Shown here in pieces: positions 34,695 through 44,795 of a stretch of 64,000 nucleotides of DNA. Numbering within the stretch: position 1 is the first letter of the stretch; every line of letters begins with the position of its first letter. A model generated the notes under the pieces. It worked only from the letters and a program-made list of their open reading frames with translations, did no database searches and had not been told where the DNA came from. This DNA is from Skermania sp. ID1734 (GTDB lineage Bacteria; Actinomycetota; Actinomycetes; Mycobacteriales; Mycobacteriaceae). The stretch lies in NCBI RefSeq assembly GCF_007489285.1, contig NZ_VLIY01000001.1, positions 248,001 to 312,000 on the forward strand, written 5' to 3'. Made by a program: the position numbers and the translations under genes.

Positions 34695-35396
34695 TCAGTT
34701 AGCAAAGATCAGGTTCGACGCATCTGTAGGCACCGCCAGCGCGGCCAGCAGATCGCGGTGGAGCCCGGCCTTGATGAGTCCCAGGTTTCCGCCGCGCCGG
34801 CCCGCGTTCGCCGCGGCACGAGCGACCGCGCGGGCCAGCACCTCTTCGGCACCAGCCACTTCGTCGACGATTCCGGCGGCCAGCGCGTCGTCGGCGCCGT
34901 ACCGCCGTGAGGTGGTCATCGCTTCCACCGCGACCTGGTTGACAAGCCGGGTAGTGACCAGCGCGTTCATACCCACCGGAAACGGCATGTTGAGGCTTGC
35001 CTCGGGCAAGCAATAGAAGCCGCGGTCGGACCGCATCACGCGAAAGTCGTGCGCGGACGCGAGCATCGCGCCGGCTCCGAAGGCGTGCCCGTTCATTGCT
35101 GCGACCGTCGTCATCGGCAACGCCAGCACACGGGCGAACACACTGTGCACCCGATCCAGGTAAGAGTGGGTCTTGTCGAAGTTGCCCGCCAACCAATCGG
35201 TGTCCAGGCCGTTGCTGAAGATCTTGCCCGTTGCCGTGGTGACAAGTGCGGCGGGACCCTGGGACGCCTCGACCTGGTCGAGCAAGGCATGCACCTGGTC
35301 CATCCAGTCGGGGTGAAACCGGTTGTCGCTGTCCGTCTGGCCCTCGAGACCGAGGTAAAGCACATAGACGTCGCCGTCGCGTTGCAGGTATGGCAT
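34695..35396 (-). CDS. Enoyl-CoA hydratase/isomerase family protein
   Basis: 233 residues of the crotonase superfamily (start [16 protein letters not shown]). The oxyanion-hole regions [13 protein letters not shown] and [20 protein letters not shown] are present. The second carries [12 protein letters not shown], similar to delta3-delta2 enoyl-CoA isomerases rather than typical hydratases (one glutamate). Divergent from deoD with a 19-bp gap. Confidence 0.85.
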   Translation of the reverse strand: MPYLQRDGDVYVLYLGLEGQTDSDNRFHPDWMDQVHALLDQVEASQGPAALVTTATGKIFSNGLDTDWLAGNFDKTHSYLDRVHSVFARVLALPMTTVAAMNGHAFGAGAMLASAHDFRVMRSDRGFYCLPEASLNMPFPVGMNALVTTRLVNQVAVEAMTTSRRYGADDALAAGIVDEVAGAEEVLARAVARAAANAGRRGGNLGLIKAGLHRDLLAALAVPTDASNLIFAN

Positions 35397-35415
35397 ACCC
35401 GGCACAATAACGAGC

Positions 35416-36204
35416 GTGACGCGATACGACGGAACACGGGCAGCCGCGGTGATCGCCGACCATACCGGCGCCGCACACCACCGGGTCGCTGTGGTGCTGG
35501 GCTCGGGCTGGCAAGCCGCAGCCGCAGAGCTCGGTGAGCCCGCCGCTGAGCTGTCGATGCGCGAGCTTCCCGGTTTCTCGCCGCCCACCGCGGCCGGCCA
35601 CGTGGGCAAGGTCCTTTCGATACCCGTCGATGGCACCTTCGTGCTGGTCATTCTCGGCCGGTCGCACCTGTATGAGGGTTTCGAACCGGCACGAGTGGTC
35701 CATCCCGTGCGAACCGCGTGCGCCCTTGGCGCCGAGACGGTCATCCTCACCAACGCCGCCGGCGGTATCCGCGCTGATCTTCGCGTCGGTGAGCCGGTGC
35801 TGATCAGCGACCACCTCAACTTGACCGGTCGATCGCCACTGACGGGTGCACAGTTCGTCGACCTTGTCGATGCATATGCGCGCGAACTTCGAGAGCTCGC
35901 GCGCGAGGTCGATCCAACGCTTACCGAGGGCGTATACGCCGGCATGCCAGGACCGCATTACGAAACACCCGCCGAAATTCGCATGCTCCGCACGCTTGGC
36001 GCCGATCTGGTCGGCATGTCGACCGTGCAAGAGACGATTGCCGCGCGAGCGCTCGGGGCGCATGTCCTCGGCATTTCGCTAGTTACCAACCTGGCTGCCG
36101 GGGTGACGGGTGAAAAACTCAGCCACACCGAGGTTCTTGCCGCGGGCCAAGCAGCAGCTCCGCGACTCGGCAAGCTCCTTCGCGAGGTGATTTCGCGACT
36201 GTGA
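35416..36204 (+). CDS. deoD: Purine nucleoside phosphorylase
   Basis: 262 residues, GTG start, trimeric PNP family. Phosphate-binding [10 protein letters not shown] near the N-terminus, [20 protein letters not shown], and [16 protein letters not shown]; the purine-site glutamate lies in [11 protein letters not shown]. It phosphorolyses inosine and guanosine to base plus ribose-1-phosphate. Overlaps pmmB by 4 bp. Order deoD-pmmB as in M. tuberculosis Rv3307-Rv3308. Confidence 0.93.
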   Translation: MTRYDGTRAAAVIADHTGAAHHRVAVVLGSGWQAAAAELGEPAAELSMRELPGFSPPTAAGHVGKVLSIPVDGTFVLVILGRSHLYEGFEPARVVHPVRTACALGAETVILTNAAGGIRADLRVGEPVLISDHLNLTGRSPLTGAQFVDLVDAYARELRELAREVDPTLTEGVYAGMPGPHYETPAEIRMLRTLGADLVGMSTVQETIAARALGAHVLGISLVTNLAAGVTGEKLSHTEVLAAGQAAAPRLGKLLREVISRL

Positions 36205-37790
36205 CAACGCCTCAGGAATGGATAGCTGGCGATCCCGATCCACGTGATCGTGCCGAGTTGTTGGCTCTGCCCGACGACGACCTCGCGACGCGCTTCGAGC
36301 ACCCGCTGGCCTTCGGGACCGCGGGACTGCGCGGACAGATGTGCGCCGGACCGAGCGGCATGAACCTCGCCGTGGTCATCCGCACGACTGCCGCCGTCGT
36401 CGAGTGGCTGCGCGGTCGCTGCCTCGGAGGCGGCCGGGTGGTTGTCGGCCACGACGCCCGGCACAAGTCCGCGGAGTTCGCTTCGGCTGCGGCAGAAGTG
36501 TTTGCAGCGGCGGGCTTTCCGGTGACATTCTTGCCCGCCGCCCTGCCCACGCCAATCACTTCGTTCGCCGTCAAGAGGCTGGATGCCGTAGCTGGGGTGC
36601 AGATTACGGCTTCGCACAATCCTGCCACCGACAACGGTTACAAGCTCTATGTCACCGGCGGTGCGCAACTCGTTTCGCCGGCCGATCGTGAGATCGAACA
36701 GCTGACGCGACTCGTCGGCCCAGCGAATGCGGTCCCCCGCTCGAGTGTCACTCGCTCTGGGCAAGACCTTGTCGGCCAGTATCTTTCGCGCGTTACAGAG
36801 TTGCCGCGTGGGTCCGTCCGCCGTTTGCGCATCGCCGTGACGGCCATGCACGGTGTCGGCGGCGAGGTTCTGGTGTCCGCATTGCGCCGTGCCGGCTTCA
36901 CGGACGTCCATGTTGTGGAAGAACAATTTGCTCCCAATCCTGACTTTCCGACTGTCGCCTACCCCAATCCGGAAGAGTTGGGTGCGACGGACAGGCTCCT
37001 TGGTATGGCGGCAGAAGTGAACGCCGACATCGCAATTGCCCTCGATCCGGATGCCGACAGATGCGCCTTCGGAATCTCCGGACCGTCCGGCTGGCGGATG
37101 CTTACCGGCGATGAAACCGGCGCGCTGCTCGCCGATTACATTCTGGGCGCTGCTCCTGCCGATCCCCTTGTCGCGACCACCATCGTGTCGTCCCGTTTGC
37201 TTGCTGCCATCGCGGAGTCGCACGGTGCCCGGTACGCGGAAACCCTCACCGGATTCAAGTGGTTGGTGCGCGCGGGACCCGGCCTTGTGTACGCCTACGA
37301 GGAAGCGATTGGGCACTGCGTCGACCCCGCGTTCGTGCGCGACAAGGACGGCATTTCTGCATCGGTGCTGATGGCCGATCTTGCGGCAACCACTCTCGCC
37401 GGTGGTAAGCATGTGCATGATCTGCTCGACGATCTCGCGGTTCGATTCGGCGTGTATGCCACTGGGCAGTTCTCGCGCCACCTGAGCCGCGCCGACGAGA
37501 TTTCGACCGTGATGGCCCGATTGCGCGCCGACCCACCGAAAGTTCTTGCCGGCGCATCTGTCTCGTGTGACGACTACCTGGAGCGGCGCGGACCGATGCA
37601 CACCGATGCGCTTGTATTCAACGGCGGCAACATCCGAATGGTGGTGCGACCGTCGGGAACCGAGCCAAAGGTCAAGTGCTACCTCGAAGTGATTGAGCCA
37701 GTTGCCGATCGGGCCGACCTTGCGCGCGCCCGAACGGCCGCCGAGGCACGCTTGAGCGAACTTCGCGAATTCGCAGGCGCGCTTGCGTAG
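36201..37790 (+). CDS. pmmB: Phosphomannomutase/phosphoglucomutase family enzyme
   Basis: 529 residues. Active-site serine in [11 protein letters not shown], metal site DPDADR, sugar-ring motif GDETGALLA, and phosphate site [10 protein letters not shown]. Interconverts hexose- or pentose-1- and 6/5-phosphates; next to deoD, a phosphopentomutase role for ribose-1-phosphate is plausible, though the M. tuberculosis orthologue is named phosphomannomutase. Ends 5 bp from the HNH gene. Confidence 0.9.
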   Translation: MTTPQEWIAGDPDPRDRAELLALPDDDLATRFEHPLAFGTAGLRGQMCAGPSGMNLAVVIRTTAAVVEWLRGRCLGGGRVVVGHDARHKSAEFASAAAEVFAAAGFPVTFLPAALPTPITSFAVKRLDAVAGVQITASHNPATDNGYKLYVTGGAQLVSPADREIEQLTRLVGPANAVPRSSVTRSGQDLVGQYLSRVTELPRGSVRRLRIAVTAMHGVGGEVLVSALRRAGFTDVHVVEEQFAPNPDFPTVAYPNPEELGATDRLLGMAAEVNADIAIALDPDADRCAFGISGPSGWRMLTGDETGALLADYILGAAPADPLVATTIVSSRLLAAIAESHGARYAETLTGFKWLVRAGPGLVYAYEEAIGHCVDPAFVRDKDGISASVLMADLAATTLAGGKHVHDLLDDLAVRFGVYATGQFSRHLSRADEISTVMARLRADPPKVLAGASVSCDDYLERRGPMHTDALVFNGGNIRMVVRPSGTEPKVKCYLEVIEPVADRADLARARTAAEARLSELREFAGALA

Positions 37791-37795
37791 CGCTT

Positions 37796-39061
37796 TCACG
37801 CCGCCTCCCCGGGGATTCGTCTTCGGTTGTGGGCGGGCATGGGTTTTCGGTCGGGGTCGAGGGTTTTCGGTGGGATGAACCAGGGGTGGCCGTCGTCACC
37901 GAGGAAAACCTGCCAGGTGCCGCGGTGAATCATGCGGTGATGTGCTCGGCACAGGAGCACCATGTTGTCCAATGTCGTGTGGCCGCCTTCGGCCCAGTGT
38001 GTGATGTGGTGGGCATCGGTCCAGTGCGGTGGGCGCCCGCAGCCGGGTACCGCGCAGCCGCCTTCGCGCACGATCAACGCCTTGCGGATGGCAGGGGTGA
38101 CCAGGCGTTCGCTGCGCCCGACATCCAACGGCACCCGGTTGCCGTCGACCACGACCACGGTGACCTCGCAGTCACAGGCCAGCATCTGGGCGACCTGGCG
38201 TGACACCGACCCGGTCCAGGACAGGTGAAACGGCCACCGCGTGTCTTTCACGCGCCCGGCCTCGTCGACGAACGTGGCCTTGCCGACCAGGTCGTTGGCT
38301 TCGGCGACCAGCGTCACCTGCGCCCGCCCCACCCCACCATTGCGGCCACTCAACTGCGCATCCACGATGTCGGCGAGGGCGTCGGCGCGGCGCTGGGCGG
38401 CGCAGCGTGGGTCGGGTTCGGCGTCGGGGCCCGGGCGCGGCGCGGCCAGCGGTTCGAGGACCGACCGCAGCTTCTCGAAGGTGAGTTTGTCCAGGTCGGC
38501 GCGCAGTTTGCCGCGCCCGTCACGACCGGTGCCGTAGTCGAGGCGGTTGAGTTCGGGGTCCTCGGCGACCGGCTCCCGCTCCGGCGCGTGACTCAACACC
38601 AGCTCGCGGCCGGTTTCGCACACCGCCGCCGGAGTCCCGGCCAAAGCCACGTCGACCAATTGTTGTTCGGCCGCACCCAGATCAGCGGCCGGGCAAGCCC
38701 GTTGCAGGGCGCTGATCGCTGCAACGATCGCCTCGGCGTGCGCCTCGGAAATCTCCCCGCGCTGTAGCGCCGCGGCCATGACCGGCAGCGTCTGCAGTGA
38801 GCGGGCCACCGCGACCTGTCGTTTCGCAATCGCGGGATCCACCCGCCCGGAATCGGCCAGCCACGCCGCCGTCGACGTCGCCCCTAGCTGCGCAGTCAAC
38901 TCGGCGGCCTCGACCCGCGCCAGTAGGCGAGCCTGCACCCCGGCTAACACGTTCTGGGCCTGCGTCACCTGCGCGATCGAATTAAGAACCTGCTGATCGG
39001 TCAGCTCATCGACCGCTAGCAGCGACCACTGCTGCAGCTGTTCGGGGTCGATGATCATCAT
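37796..39061 (-). CDS. DUF222/HNH endonuclease protein (13E12 repeat family)
   Basis: About 421 residues: N-terminal DUF222 helical region (residues ~20-250), then a C-terminal HNH endonuclease motif (CAVPGCGRPPHW, DAHHITHWAEGG, LCRAHHRMIH). This is the multi-copy 13E12 REP family of mycobacteria; several M. tuberculosis members are LexA-controlled. Two start codons (39061, 39058) are possible. An SOS box and -10 directly in front suggest DNA-damage induction. Confidence 0.88.
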   Translation of the reverse strand: MMIIDPEQLQQWSLLAVDELTDQQVLNSIAQVTQAQNVLAGVQARLLARVEAAELTAQLGATSTAAWLADSGRVDPAIAKRQVAVARSLQTLPVMAAALQRGEISEAHAEAIVAAISALQRACPAADLGAAEQQLVDVALAGTPAAVCETGRELVLSHAPEREPVAEDPELNRLDYGTGRDGRGKLRADLDKLTFEKLRSVLEPLAAPRPGPDAEPDPRCAAQRRADALADIVDAQLSGRNGGVGRAQVTLVAEANDLVGKATFVDEAGRVKDTRWPFHLSWTGSVSRQVAQMLACDCEVTVVVVDGNRVPLDVGRSERLVTPAIRKALIVREGGCAVPGCGRPPHWTDAHHITHWAEGGHTTLDNMVLLCRAHHRMIHRGTWQVFLGDDGHPWFIPPKTLDPDRKPMPAHNRRRIPGEAA

Positions 39062-39064
39062 TCT

Positions 39065-39080
39065 TCGAACATACCTTCGA
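39065..39080 (-). promoter_or_regulatory. Mycobacterial LexA (SOS) box
   Basis: On the gene's strand: TCGAAG-GTAT-GTTCGA, 11 of 12 positions of the mycobacterial consensus TCGAAC-N4-GTTCGA. It lies 4 bp from the HNH gene start and covers a likely -10 (TATGTT), so bound LexA would block a leaderless transcript starting at the ATG. Confidence 0.78.
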
Positions 39081-39127
39081 CCACCGACACATTCACCCCC
39101 CACTCGCACCACCGCGCGCGAATTTGC

Positions 39128-39529
39128 TCAGGCGCGATCGTGGTGGCACACGGCTTCGAGCATGAACCCGAACGGGTCCAGCCAGAACGTTGCGTAGTAC
39201 GGCGGCGGATACTGCGGAAAATGCTGTGGCGGATGGAGCACCTGACCGTCGCACGCGGTGACATGTCGGTATACCCGGTCAACCTCTGACCGAGTATCGA
39301 CAATGAAAGCCAGGTGCTGCAGTCCGGCATCGACGCGCGAGTACGTCGACGCGCTAGCCGACGGATAGAAGAACAGATACGTGCCGCGCTTGCCGTCCGC
39401 GGGACGATACGCGAATTGATCTGCTGCGCTGAGGAATTGCTCGTACTTCAGCAACGGCAGCAGGGCGTCGTAGTATCTCTTCGCCAACTGCAGGTCCGGC
39501 ACATTCAGACCGATGTGACCGAGCGGCAT
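39128..39529 (-). CDS. VOC (glyoxalase/bleomycin-resistance) family protein
   Basis: 133 residues, one vicinal-oxygen-chelate module pair: MPLGHIGLNVPDLQLAKRYY at the start, FIVDTRSEVDRVYRH, and DPFGFMLEA at the end. Small enzyme or binding protein with a metal site; reaction unknown. It lies between upp and the HNH gene on the same strand. Confidence 0.82.
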   Translation of the reverse strand: MPLGHIGLNVPDLQLAKRYYDALLPLLKYEQFLSAADQFAYRPADGKRGTYLFFYPSASASTYSRVDAGLQHLAFIVDTRSEVDRVYRHVTACDGQVLHPPQHFPQYPPPYYATFWLDPFGFMLEAVCHHDRA

Positions 39530-39542
39530 GCGTCCAATTCCC

Positions 39543-40166
39543 TCAGCGCGGCCCGAACTGCCGATCCCCGGCATCCCCCAAACCGGGCACAATAAAGGCG
39601 TTTTCGTTGAGTCCCTCGTCGATGCTGGCAACGACGACCCGCTGCAAAGCAGGGCATTCCGACACTGCTGCAAGCCCTTCCGGCGCGGCAACCACGCAGA
39701 CTGCAGTGACGTCCGTGGCCCCGCGAGAGGCGATCAGATCGACGGTGTGCTTCATCGAGCCACCCGTGGCCAGCATCGGATCCAGCACGTACACCGGAAC
39801 CTCCGACAGGTCCGGCGGCAATGACTCCATGTAGGGCACCGGAAGGTGCGTTTCCTCGTCGCGCGCCATCCCGACGAACCCGACGCGCGATTGCGGGATC
39901 AGCGCGCTCGCCATTTCGACCATCCCGAGCCCAGCGCGCAGGACCGGCACCAATAGCGGTGGCTGCGCGATTCGGAAGCCGATGGTGCCACCGACGGGCG
40001 TCGTGATCGGGAATTCGGCCACCGGTGCATCCCTGATGGCTTCGTAAATGAGCATGCGAGTCAACTCACGCAACGCGGCACGAAACGTTGCGTTGTCAGA
40101 CCGCTCGTCGCGCAACAGGGTGAGCAGCGCCGCAACGAGCGGATGGGAAACCACCTGCGTCTGCAT
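39543..40166 (-). CDS. upp: Uracil phosphoribosyltransferase
   Basis: 207 residues, the length of M. tuberculosis Upp (Rv3309c). PRPP-binding loop [11 protein letters not shown], uracil-site motif near the end ([20 protein letters not shown]). Converts uracil and PRPP to UMP, fitting the surrounding pyrimidine and purine salvage genes. Start ATG 40166. Confidence 0.95.
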   Translation of the reverse strand: MQTQVVSHPLVAALLTLLRDERSDNATFRAALRELTRMLIYEAIRDAPVAEFPITTPVGGTIGFRIAQPPLLVPVLRAGLGMVEMASALIPQSRVGFVGMARDEETHLPVPYMESLPPDLSEVPVYVLDPMLATGGSMKHTVDLIASRGATDVTAVCVVAAPEGLAAVSECPALQRVVVASIDEGLNENAFIVPGLGDAGDRQFGPR

Positions 40167-40259
40167 GGTCGAACAATAGCCCGGACAAAGCCGTGGAACC
40201 GATCACGCGGCGGCCGCGTCGAAGTGTTTGAAAGCGCAATATCGAGGCGAAAGGCGCCG

Positions 40260-40571
40260 ATGAGCGAGCTGTGGGTGCACACGCCAGGCCTAGCCGAATA
40301 CAGCGCCGCCGCCAGCAGGCTGGGTGTCGAACTCACTGCTGCCGGTAACAGTGCAGCGGCGGCCGACGTGGGGCTACTCGGACCGGTTTTCGGCCTGATT
40401 GGCCAGGATTTCGTCGCTGCATTCGCGAGTGCTCACGCGGCGCACATCCAGTCTCTTCAGCGCCTCGCCGTCGTGCAGGAAAGTCTTTCTGCCGCTGCGG
40501 ACGCGGCCACGGCAGAGTATCTGCACACCGACGCCAGCAACGCTGACCACGTTGGCGGGGTGTGGGCGTGA
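40260..40571 (+). CDS. EspC-like (DUF2580) type VII secretion target
   Basis: 103 residues, helical and alanine-rich (MSELWVHTPGLAEYSAAASR, EYLHTDASNADHVGGVW), matching in size and style the DUF2580/EspC family secreted by ESX systems. No signal peptide. The next gene follows with overlapping start and stop. Family identification is from pattern recognition; a search would be needed for proof. Confidence 0.65.
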   Translation: MSELWVHTPGLAEYSAAASRLGVELTAAGNSAAAADVGLLGPVFGLIGQDFVAAFASAHAAHIQSLQRLAVVQESLSAAADAATAEYLHTDASNADHVGGVWA

Positions 40572-41722
40572 TGGATCCAGCTCTCCTAGCGCAACCGATG
40601 GTTGATCTTCTACAAGGCTTCGGCACCGGACTTCTTGCCGGCGGCGCAGAAATCGATCCCGCGGCCGGCCTGCGGGCGTCGTCCGTTGCGGTGGATGCCG
40701 TGCACGGACTCGGCCAGTCCGCGGTTGCCGCGCTCGGCACCAGCTGGTCTGGTGCGGCGGCGGACGCGGCTATAGCGAAAGCCGCTGCCGCCCAGCAGAC
40801 TGCCGCACAGATCGCAGACCGAGGCAACGCGCTCGCAGCCGTGATGCAGCGTGCGGCGGCGGACGTGCAAGCAGGGAATGCCGAGCTCGAAGGCATCCTG
40901 CAGTCGTTCCTCGCCATCGCGGCTGCCGCCGGTCCGGCGCTGCTCACGCCACCGGGCGAACTGATGATCCTGAGTGCAGCGATCGAACACCTGAATCGGG
41001 CGTTGGCGGTGGTGGCCCGGGTGCGCGGCCAGCTTGCCACCCATACCTCCGAGATCACGGCCCTGCCCCAGATCGACACACCTGCACCCGCCGAGGCAAC
41101 TGCACCGGCTGCCACCGCGCCGGCCTCGGCTCAGCCATTTCGCGCTGTCGCCGACGCCGCGACCCGATTCGGGCACGCGTTCGCCGAGTCGGCGGCGCAG
41201 CCGGTTGGGGCCTTCGCGTCGGGCGGCCGATCGTCGCTCTACAGCAGTCCTCGCGGCCGCATCGCTGCGCCGCCGGACAGGACGCCTCGCGGCGCTGGCC
41301 CTGGCGAGCACCGACTGAACGGAGAGGGGATACAAGTCACGCTCCCGGATGGGAGCACCGCGACCGCCCCCAACGAACGAGCCGCAGCCGCCGTCCGTGC
41401 GGCTCTGAGTCAGCAAGGCGTTCCCTATGTGTGGGGTGGAACCACGCCCGGACAGGGCCTCGATTGCAGCGGGTTGACGCAATACGCCTACCACGAGGCC
41501 GGCGTGGATCTGCCCAGGCTGGCGCAGGAACAGGGAGCCGGGCATACGCAGATCGACCCCCGCGACGTCATGCCCGGTGACCTGGCGGTATGGGACGGCC
41601 ACGTGGCCATGGTCATCGGAAACGGCCAGCTTGTCGAGGCTGGCGATCCGGTCCAGGTCGGCCCGATCCGAACCGAAAACCTGGGGATGGACTTCTATGG
41701 ATTCTTCAGACCAACGGAGTGA
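40571..41722 (+). CDS. NlpC/P60 peptidoglycan endopeptidase
   Basis: 383 residues. A long helical N-terminal part without a Sec signal, a Pro/Ala linker (~155-265), then a C40 peptidase domain: nucleophile C299 in GLDCSGL and H344 in WDGHVAMVIG. Such enzymes cut D-Glu-mDAP bonds in cell-wall peptides. Lacking a Sec signal and linked to an EspC-like gene, it may leave by a type VII route. M. tuberculosis Rv0024 is a related protein as I recall. GTG 40568 is an alternative start. Confidence 0.82.
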   Translation: MDPALLAQPMVDLLQGFGTGLLAGGAEIDPAAGLRASSVAVDAVHGLGQSAVAALGTSWSGAAADAAIAKAAAAQQTAAQIADRGNALAAVMQRAAADVQAGNAELEGILQSFLAIAAAAGPALLTPPGELMILSAAIEHLNRALAVVARVRGQLATHTSEITALPQIDTPAPAEATAPAATAPASAQPFRAVADAATRFGHAFAESAAQPVGAFASGGRSSLYSSPRGRIAAPPDRTPRGAGPGEHRLNGEGIQVTLPDGSTATAPNERAAAAVRAALSQQGVPYVWGGTTPGQGLDCSGLTQYAYHEAGVDLPRLAQEQGAGHTQIDPRDVMPGDLAVWDGHVAMVIGNGQLVEAGDPVQVGPIRTENLGMDFYGFFRPTE

Positions 41723-41725
41723 GCG

Positions 41726-42016
41726 ATGCTGAGTGCCACTGCCCGCAACCGGGCGAACACGATCACCGTCGAGGCCACCGAAGCTGGCCTACCCGTAGCG
41801 GTGCGAATCGACAGGCGCGAGCTGCGGTACGGCGCGGAGTCCCTTGCGGCGGAGGTGACGCGCCTTTGCGAACACGCAGCGGCGGCGGCCGCGGCCCGCA
41901 AACGCGTGCTGCTCGCACGCGCGGGCGTGCCAGCTGACGTGCTGGATCGCCTCGGCCTCCCGAACGAGGCCTGCAGCCACGACATCGCGCCCGCGACCTG
42001 GATGCAGCGAGCATGA
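41726..42016 (+). CDS. Hypothetical protein of the EspC/P60 cassette
   Basis: 96 residues, helical, alanine-rich middle (AAAAAAARKRVLLARAG), one conserved-looking start MLSATARNRANTITVEAT. No recognised family. Overlaps the YbaB-like gene by 4 bp, so it belongs to the same operon. Confidence 0.7.
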   Translation: MLSATARNRANTITVEATEAGLPVAVRIDRRELRYGAESLAAEVTRLCEHAAAAAAARKRVLLARAGVPADVLDRLGLPNEACSHDIAPATWMQRA

Positions 42017-42396
42017 CGACCGCCTCTATGCAGACCCTCATCGACAGCGCCGAATCGGCACGGGAGTCGCTGGCGGCAGCCCAGGAGCAGCTTCGCGCAG
42101 TGCGCACCCGGTGCACCACTGGAAATGGCGCAGTTACCGCGGAGGTCGATTCGCACGGTGCGCTGTGCGGCCTCTGGCTCGACGAGTCGATCACCGAGTC
42201 GGACCCGGACGGCGTTGGCGCGCTCATCATCGAGGCCGCCCACCGCGCGGCCGCGGCGGCAAACGGTCAGCGTTCCGCGATCGTCGCGAACTGCATGGCG
42301 AACATTCAGTCGTTCGCCACACCGGTGGGCAAGGTCACAGCATCGGTCGCTGTACGGGTCGAGGGAGGAATAGAGATCGAAACTGCGTCTCGTTAG
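42013..42396 (+). CDS. YbaB/EbfC-like protein
   Basis: 127 residues. An N-terminal coiled-coil-like helix (LIDSAESARESLAAAQEQLR) followed by a beta-sheet region (AVTAEVDSHGALCGLWLD) is the YbaB/EbfC arrangement. In ESX loci a YbaB relative (EspL) accompanies EspC-type substrates. Role here: perhaps chaperone or DNA-binding partner; not certain. Confidence 0.65.
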   Translation: MTTASMQTLIDSAESARESLAAAQEQLRAVRTRCTTGNGAVTAEVDSHGALCGLWLDESITESDPDGVGALIIEAAHRAAAAANGQRSAIVANCMANIQSFATPVGKVTASVAVRVEGGIEIETASR

Positions 42397-42407
42397 GCTT
42401 GGCGACC

Positions 42408-43679
42408 ATGGCATCCGGCGACATCGTCCCCATCGAGCTCGGCCTCACCGACGGCGATCTGGTGACACTGTGGGCACCACGCTGGCGGGAGGGCGACGAC
42501 GAGTGGGAGGCCTTTCTAGGCCATGAGGACTCGCTGTACGGCTTCGAATCCGTTGCCGAGCTGGCGGCTTTCATCCGCACCAACGACGACAATGACCTCG
42601 TCGACCACCCGGCATGGGCCGTGGTCGTCGCCCTGTCGGCCAGCGAGCTCGAACCGTCCGAAGACCACTGTTTCGACCTGGTCGGAGTGCCCGAACTGGC
42701 CGCCGGCGACCCCGATGCGGACACCATCGCAGAACTCGAAGAAACCCTGGCGATGGTCCGCAACATCGGCGAAGTCTGCGAACTCGAGGCCGTGATCAAG
42801 TTCTTCGGCGCCCACCCGATTCTCGGTGCGCTGGCCAGCGGCCTGCGAGCATTCGCCGGACGGGACGGAGAAGCGTTGTGGGACCAGATCGGGGCCGCGG
42901 TGGCCAAGGGCTGGGACACCGTCCTCGACGCGATCGACGCGATCGTGGAAACGCCTGACGTCGATTCCGCAGCGGTCGAAATCGCCGAGGCGGAACTGCT
43001 TGCCGCGGATGAAAATACGGTCGAGGCCGACGATGCCGCCGACGCGGCCGAGGAGGAGTCGGACTTCGAGCCGGTCGATCTCGAAGCGGATGAGGACGAC
43101 ACCGAAGAGGCGGAAGCCGACGAGGAAGAAGAATCCTTCTGGCATGAGGTCGGCATCGACCCGATCAAGATCATCACCGACGAGGGCACTTACTTCACCC
43201 TGCGCTGCTACCTCGACGACGACCCGATCTTTTTGGGTGCCAACGGATCTATTTCGATCTTCAGCTCCGACCGGGCGCTCGCGCGCTACCTCGTCGACCA
43301 CCACGATCACGAACTCGCCAGCGTCAGCACCTACGAAGACGTGCAGACCGCAGCCACCGACGGTTCGCTCGAGATCGACGTCACCGATGAAAACGTCTAC
43401 GTGCTTACCGGAATTGCCGACGATTTGGCTGCGGGACCGGACTCGGTCGATGCCGAGCAACTCGACCTCGCCGTCGAATTGTTCACCGATGCTGCAGATT
43501 TCGCCGATGATCCGACAACCGAACGGGCACTGGCAAAGTCCACACCGCTCGGCTGGTACGTCTCCTATGTGCTCAGCCCCGACGCAAGTCGCCTGGCGCC
43601 GAGCCCGCCCTACAATGACGAGGCACAGGCGTGGCGCGACCTCGAAGCTCAATTCGAGGCCCGCATGCGCAAGCGCTAG
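42408..43679 (+). CDS. Conserved mycobacterial protein (Rv3311-like)
   Basis: 423 residues, acidic, with a highly Glu/Asp-rich linker around residues 190-245 ([20 protein letters not shown]) between an N-terminal and a C-terminal globular part. Size and position next to add match M. tuberculosis Rv3311. No catalytic motif visible; function unknown. TAGGCT (42394-42399), overlapping the previous stop, lies 8 bases before the ATG. Overlaps add by 4 bp at 3' ends. Confidence 0.82.
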   Translation: MASGDIVPIELGLTDGDLVTLWAPRWREGDDEWEAFLGHEDSLYGFESVAELAAFIRTNDDNDLVDHPAWAVVVALSASELEPSEDHCFDLVGVPELAAGDPDADTIAELEETLAMVRNIGEVCELEAVIKFFGAHPILGALASGLRAFAGRDGEALWDQIGAAVAKGWDTVLDAIDAIVETPDVDSAAVEIAEAELLAADENTVEADDAADAAEEESDFEPVDLEADEDDTEEAEADEEEESFWHEVGIDPIKIITDEGTYFTLRCYLDDDPIFLGANGSISIFSSDRALARYLVDHHDHELASVSTYEDVQTAATDGSLEIDVTDENVYVLTGIADDLAAGPDSVDAEQLDLAVELFTDAADFADDPTTERALAKSTPLGWYVSYVLSPDASRLAPSPPYNDEAQAWRDLEAQFEARMRKR

Positions 43680-44776
43680 CCGAGCAGGACGGCAAACCCG
43701 GGCTTGATGACATCGTCGATGATCTGCAGTCGCTCGGGAAACGGAATGAACGCCGACTTCATCGCATTGATGGTGAAGCGTTCCAGATCGCTCCAGCCGT
43801 AGCTGAAAGCCTTTATGAGTTCGAGCATCTCGTTGCTCATGCTGGTATTGCTCATGAGCCGGTTATCGGTGTTCACCGTCACGCGAAAGCGCAGACTCGC
43901 CAGCTTGTCGAACGGATGCTCGGCAATGCTCGGCGCCGCACCGGTCTGGACGTTGGAACTCGGGCACAACTCGAGTGGAATTCGTTTGTCGCGAACATAA
44001 TTGGCGACCAAGCCCAAGTCTGCCGAGCCATCGTCGAATACGCTGATGTCGTCCATGATTCGCACGCCGTGGCCGAGTCGGTCAGCCCCGCAAAATGCGA
44101 TGGCTTCGTGGATCGAGGGTAGGCCGAACGCCTCGCCCGCATGAATCGTGAACCGCGCGTTGCTGGCTCGCATGTACTCGAATGCGTCGAGGTGCCGGCT
44201 GGGCGGATAGCCGGCCTCGGCGCCGGCAATGTCGAAACCCACCACCCCACGGTCCCGAAATCGCACCGCCAGCTCGGCGATCTCGCGCGAGCGTGCGGCG
44301 TGCCGCATAGCAGTGAGCAGGCACACCAGCCGGATCGGTCGTCCCCCGGCCGCGGCGTCGGCCGCGCCGTCCCGAAATCCGGCCAGCACATGCTCGACGA
44401 CTTCGTCGAGTGAAAGACCCTTCTCCAAATGAAGTTCGGGCGCAAATCGCACCTCTGCGTAGACCACGCCGTCCGCAGCCAGGTCTTCCGCGCATTCGCG
44501 AGCGACCCGCTCCAACGCATCGCCGGTCTGCATGACGGCAACCGTGTGCGCGAAGGTTTCCAGATAGCGCTCCAACGATCCACTGTCCGCGGAGATGTGA
44601 AACCAGTCCGCGAGACCCGCCTCCTCAGTTACTGGCAGCCGGTTGTAGCCGACTGTGTCGGCGAGTTCGATGACCGTGGCAGGACGCAGGCCGCCGTCGA
44701 GATGATCGTGCAGCAATGCCTTCGGCGCTTGCCGTATCGAAGCGAGATCGAGCGGGGCCGGGCCGACATACTCCAT
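43676..44776 (-). CDS. add: Adenosine deaminase
   Basis: 366 residues. Zinc ligands HDHLDGG near the start, catalytic region [14 protein letters not shown] and [16 protein letters not shown] with the metal aspartate. Converts adenosine and deoxyadenosine to inosine. Codirectional with deoA and cdd in M. tuberculosis order (Rv3313c-Rv3315c); together with deoD they form a nucleoside-catabolism set. Confidence 0.95.
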   Translation of the reverse strand: MEYVGPAPLDLASIRQAPKALLHDHLDGGLRPATVIELADTVGYNRLPVTEEAGLADWFHISADSGSLERYLETFAHTVAVMQTGDALERVARECAEDLAADGVVYAEVRFAPELHLEKGLSLDEVVEHVLAGFRDGAADAAAGGRPIRLVCLLTAMRHAARSREIAELAVRFRDRGVVGFDIAGAEAGYPPSRHLDAFEYMRASNARFTIHAGEAFGLPSIHEAIAFCGADRLGHGVRIMDDISVFDDGSADLGLVANYVRDKRIPLELCPSSNVQTGAAPSIAEHPFDKLASLRFRVTVNTDNRLMSNTSMSNEMLELIKAFSYGWSDLERFTINAMKSAFIPFPERLQIIDDVIKPGFAVLLG

Positions 44777-44795
44777 GTTCTCGACGGTAGCCGCC

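Noticed and set aside
34699-36063. Large minus-strand frame across the crotonase and deoD
   Set aside because: Overlaps two well-supported genes in other frames and has biased, Arg/Gly-rich composition.
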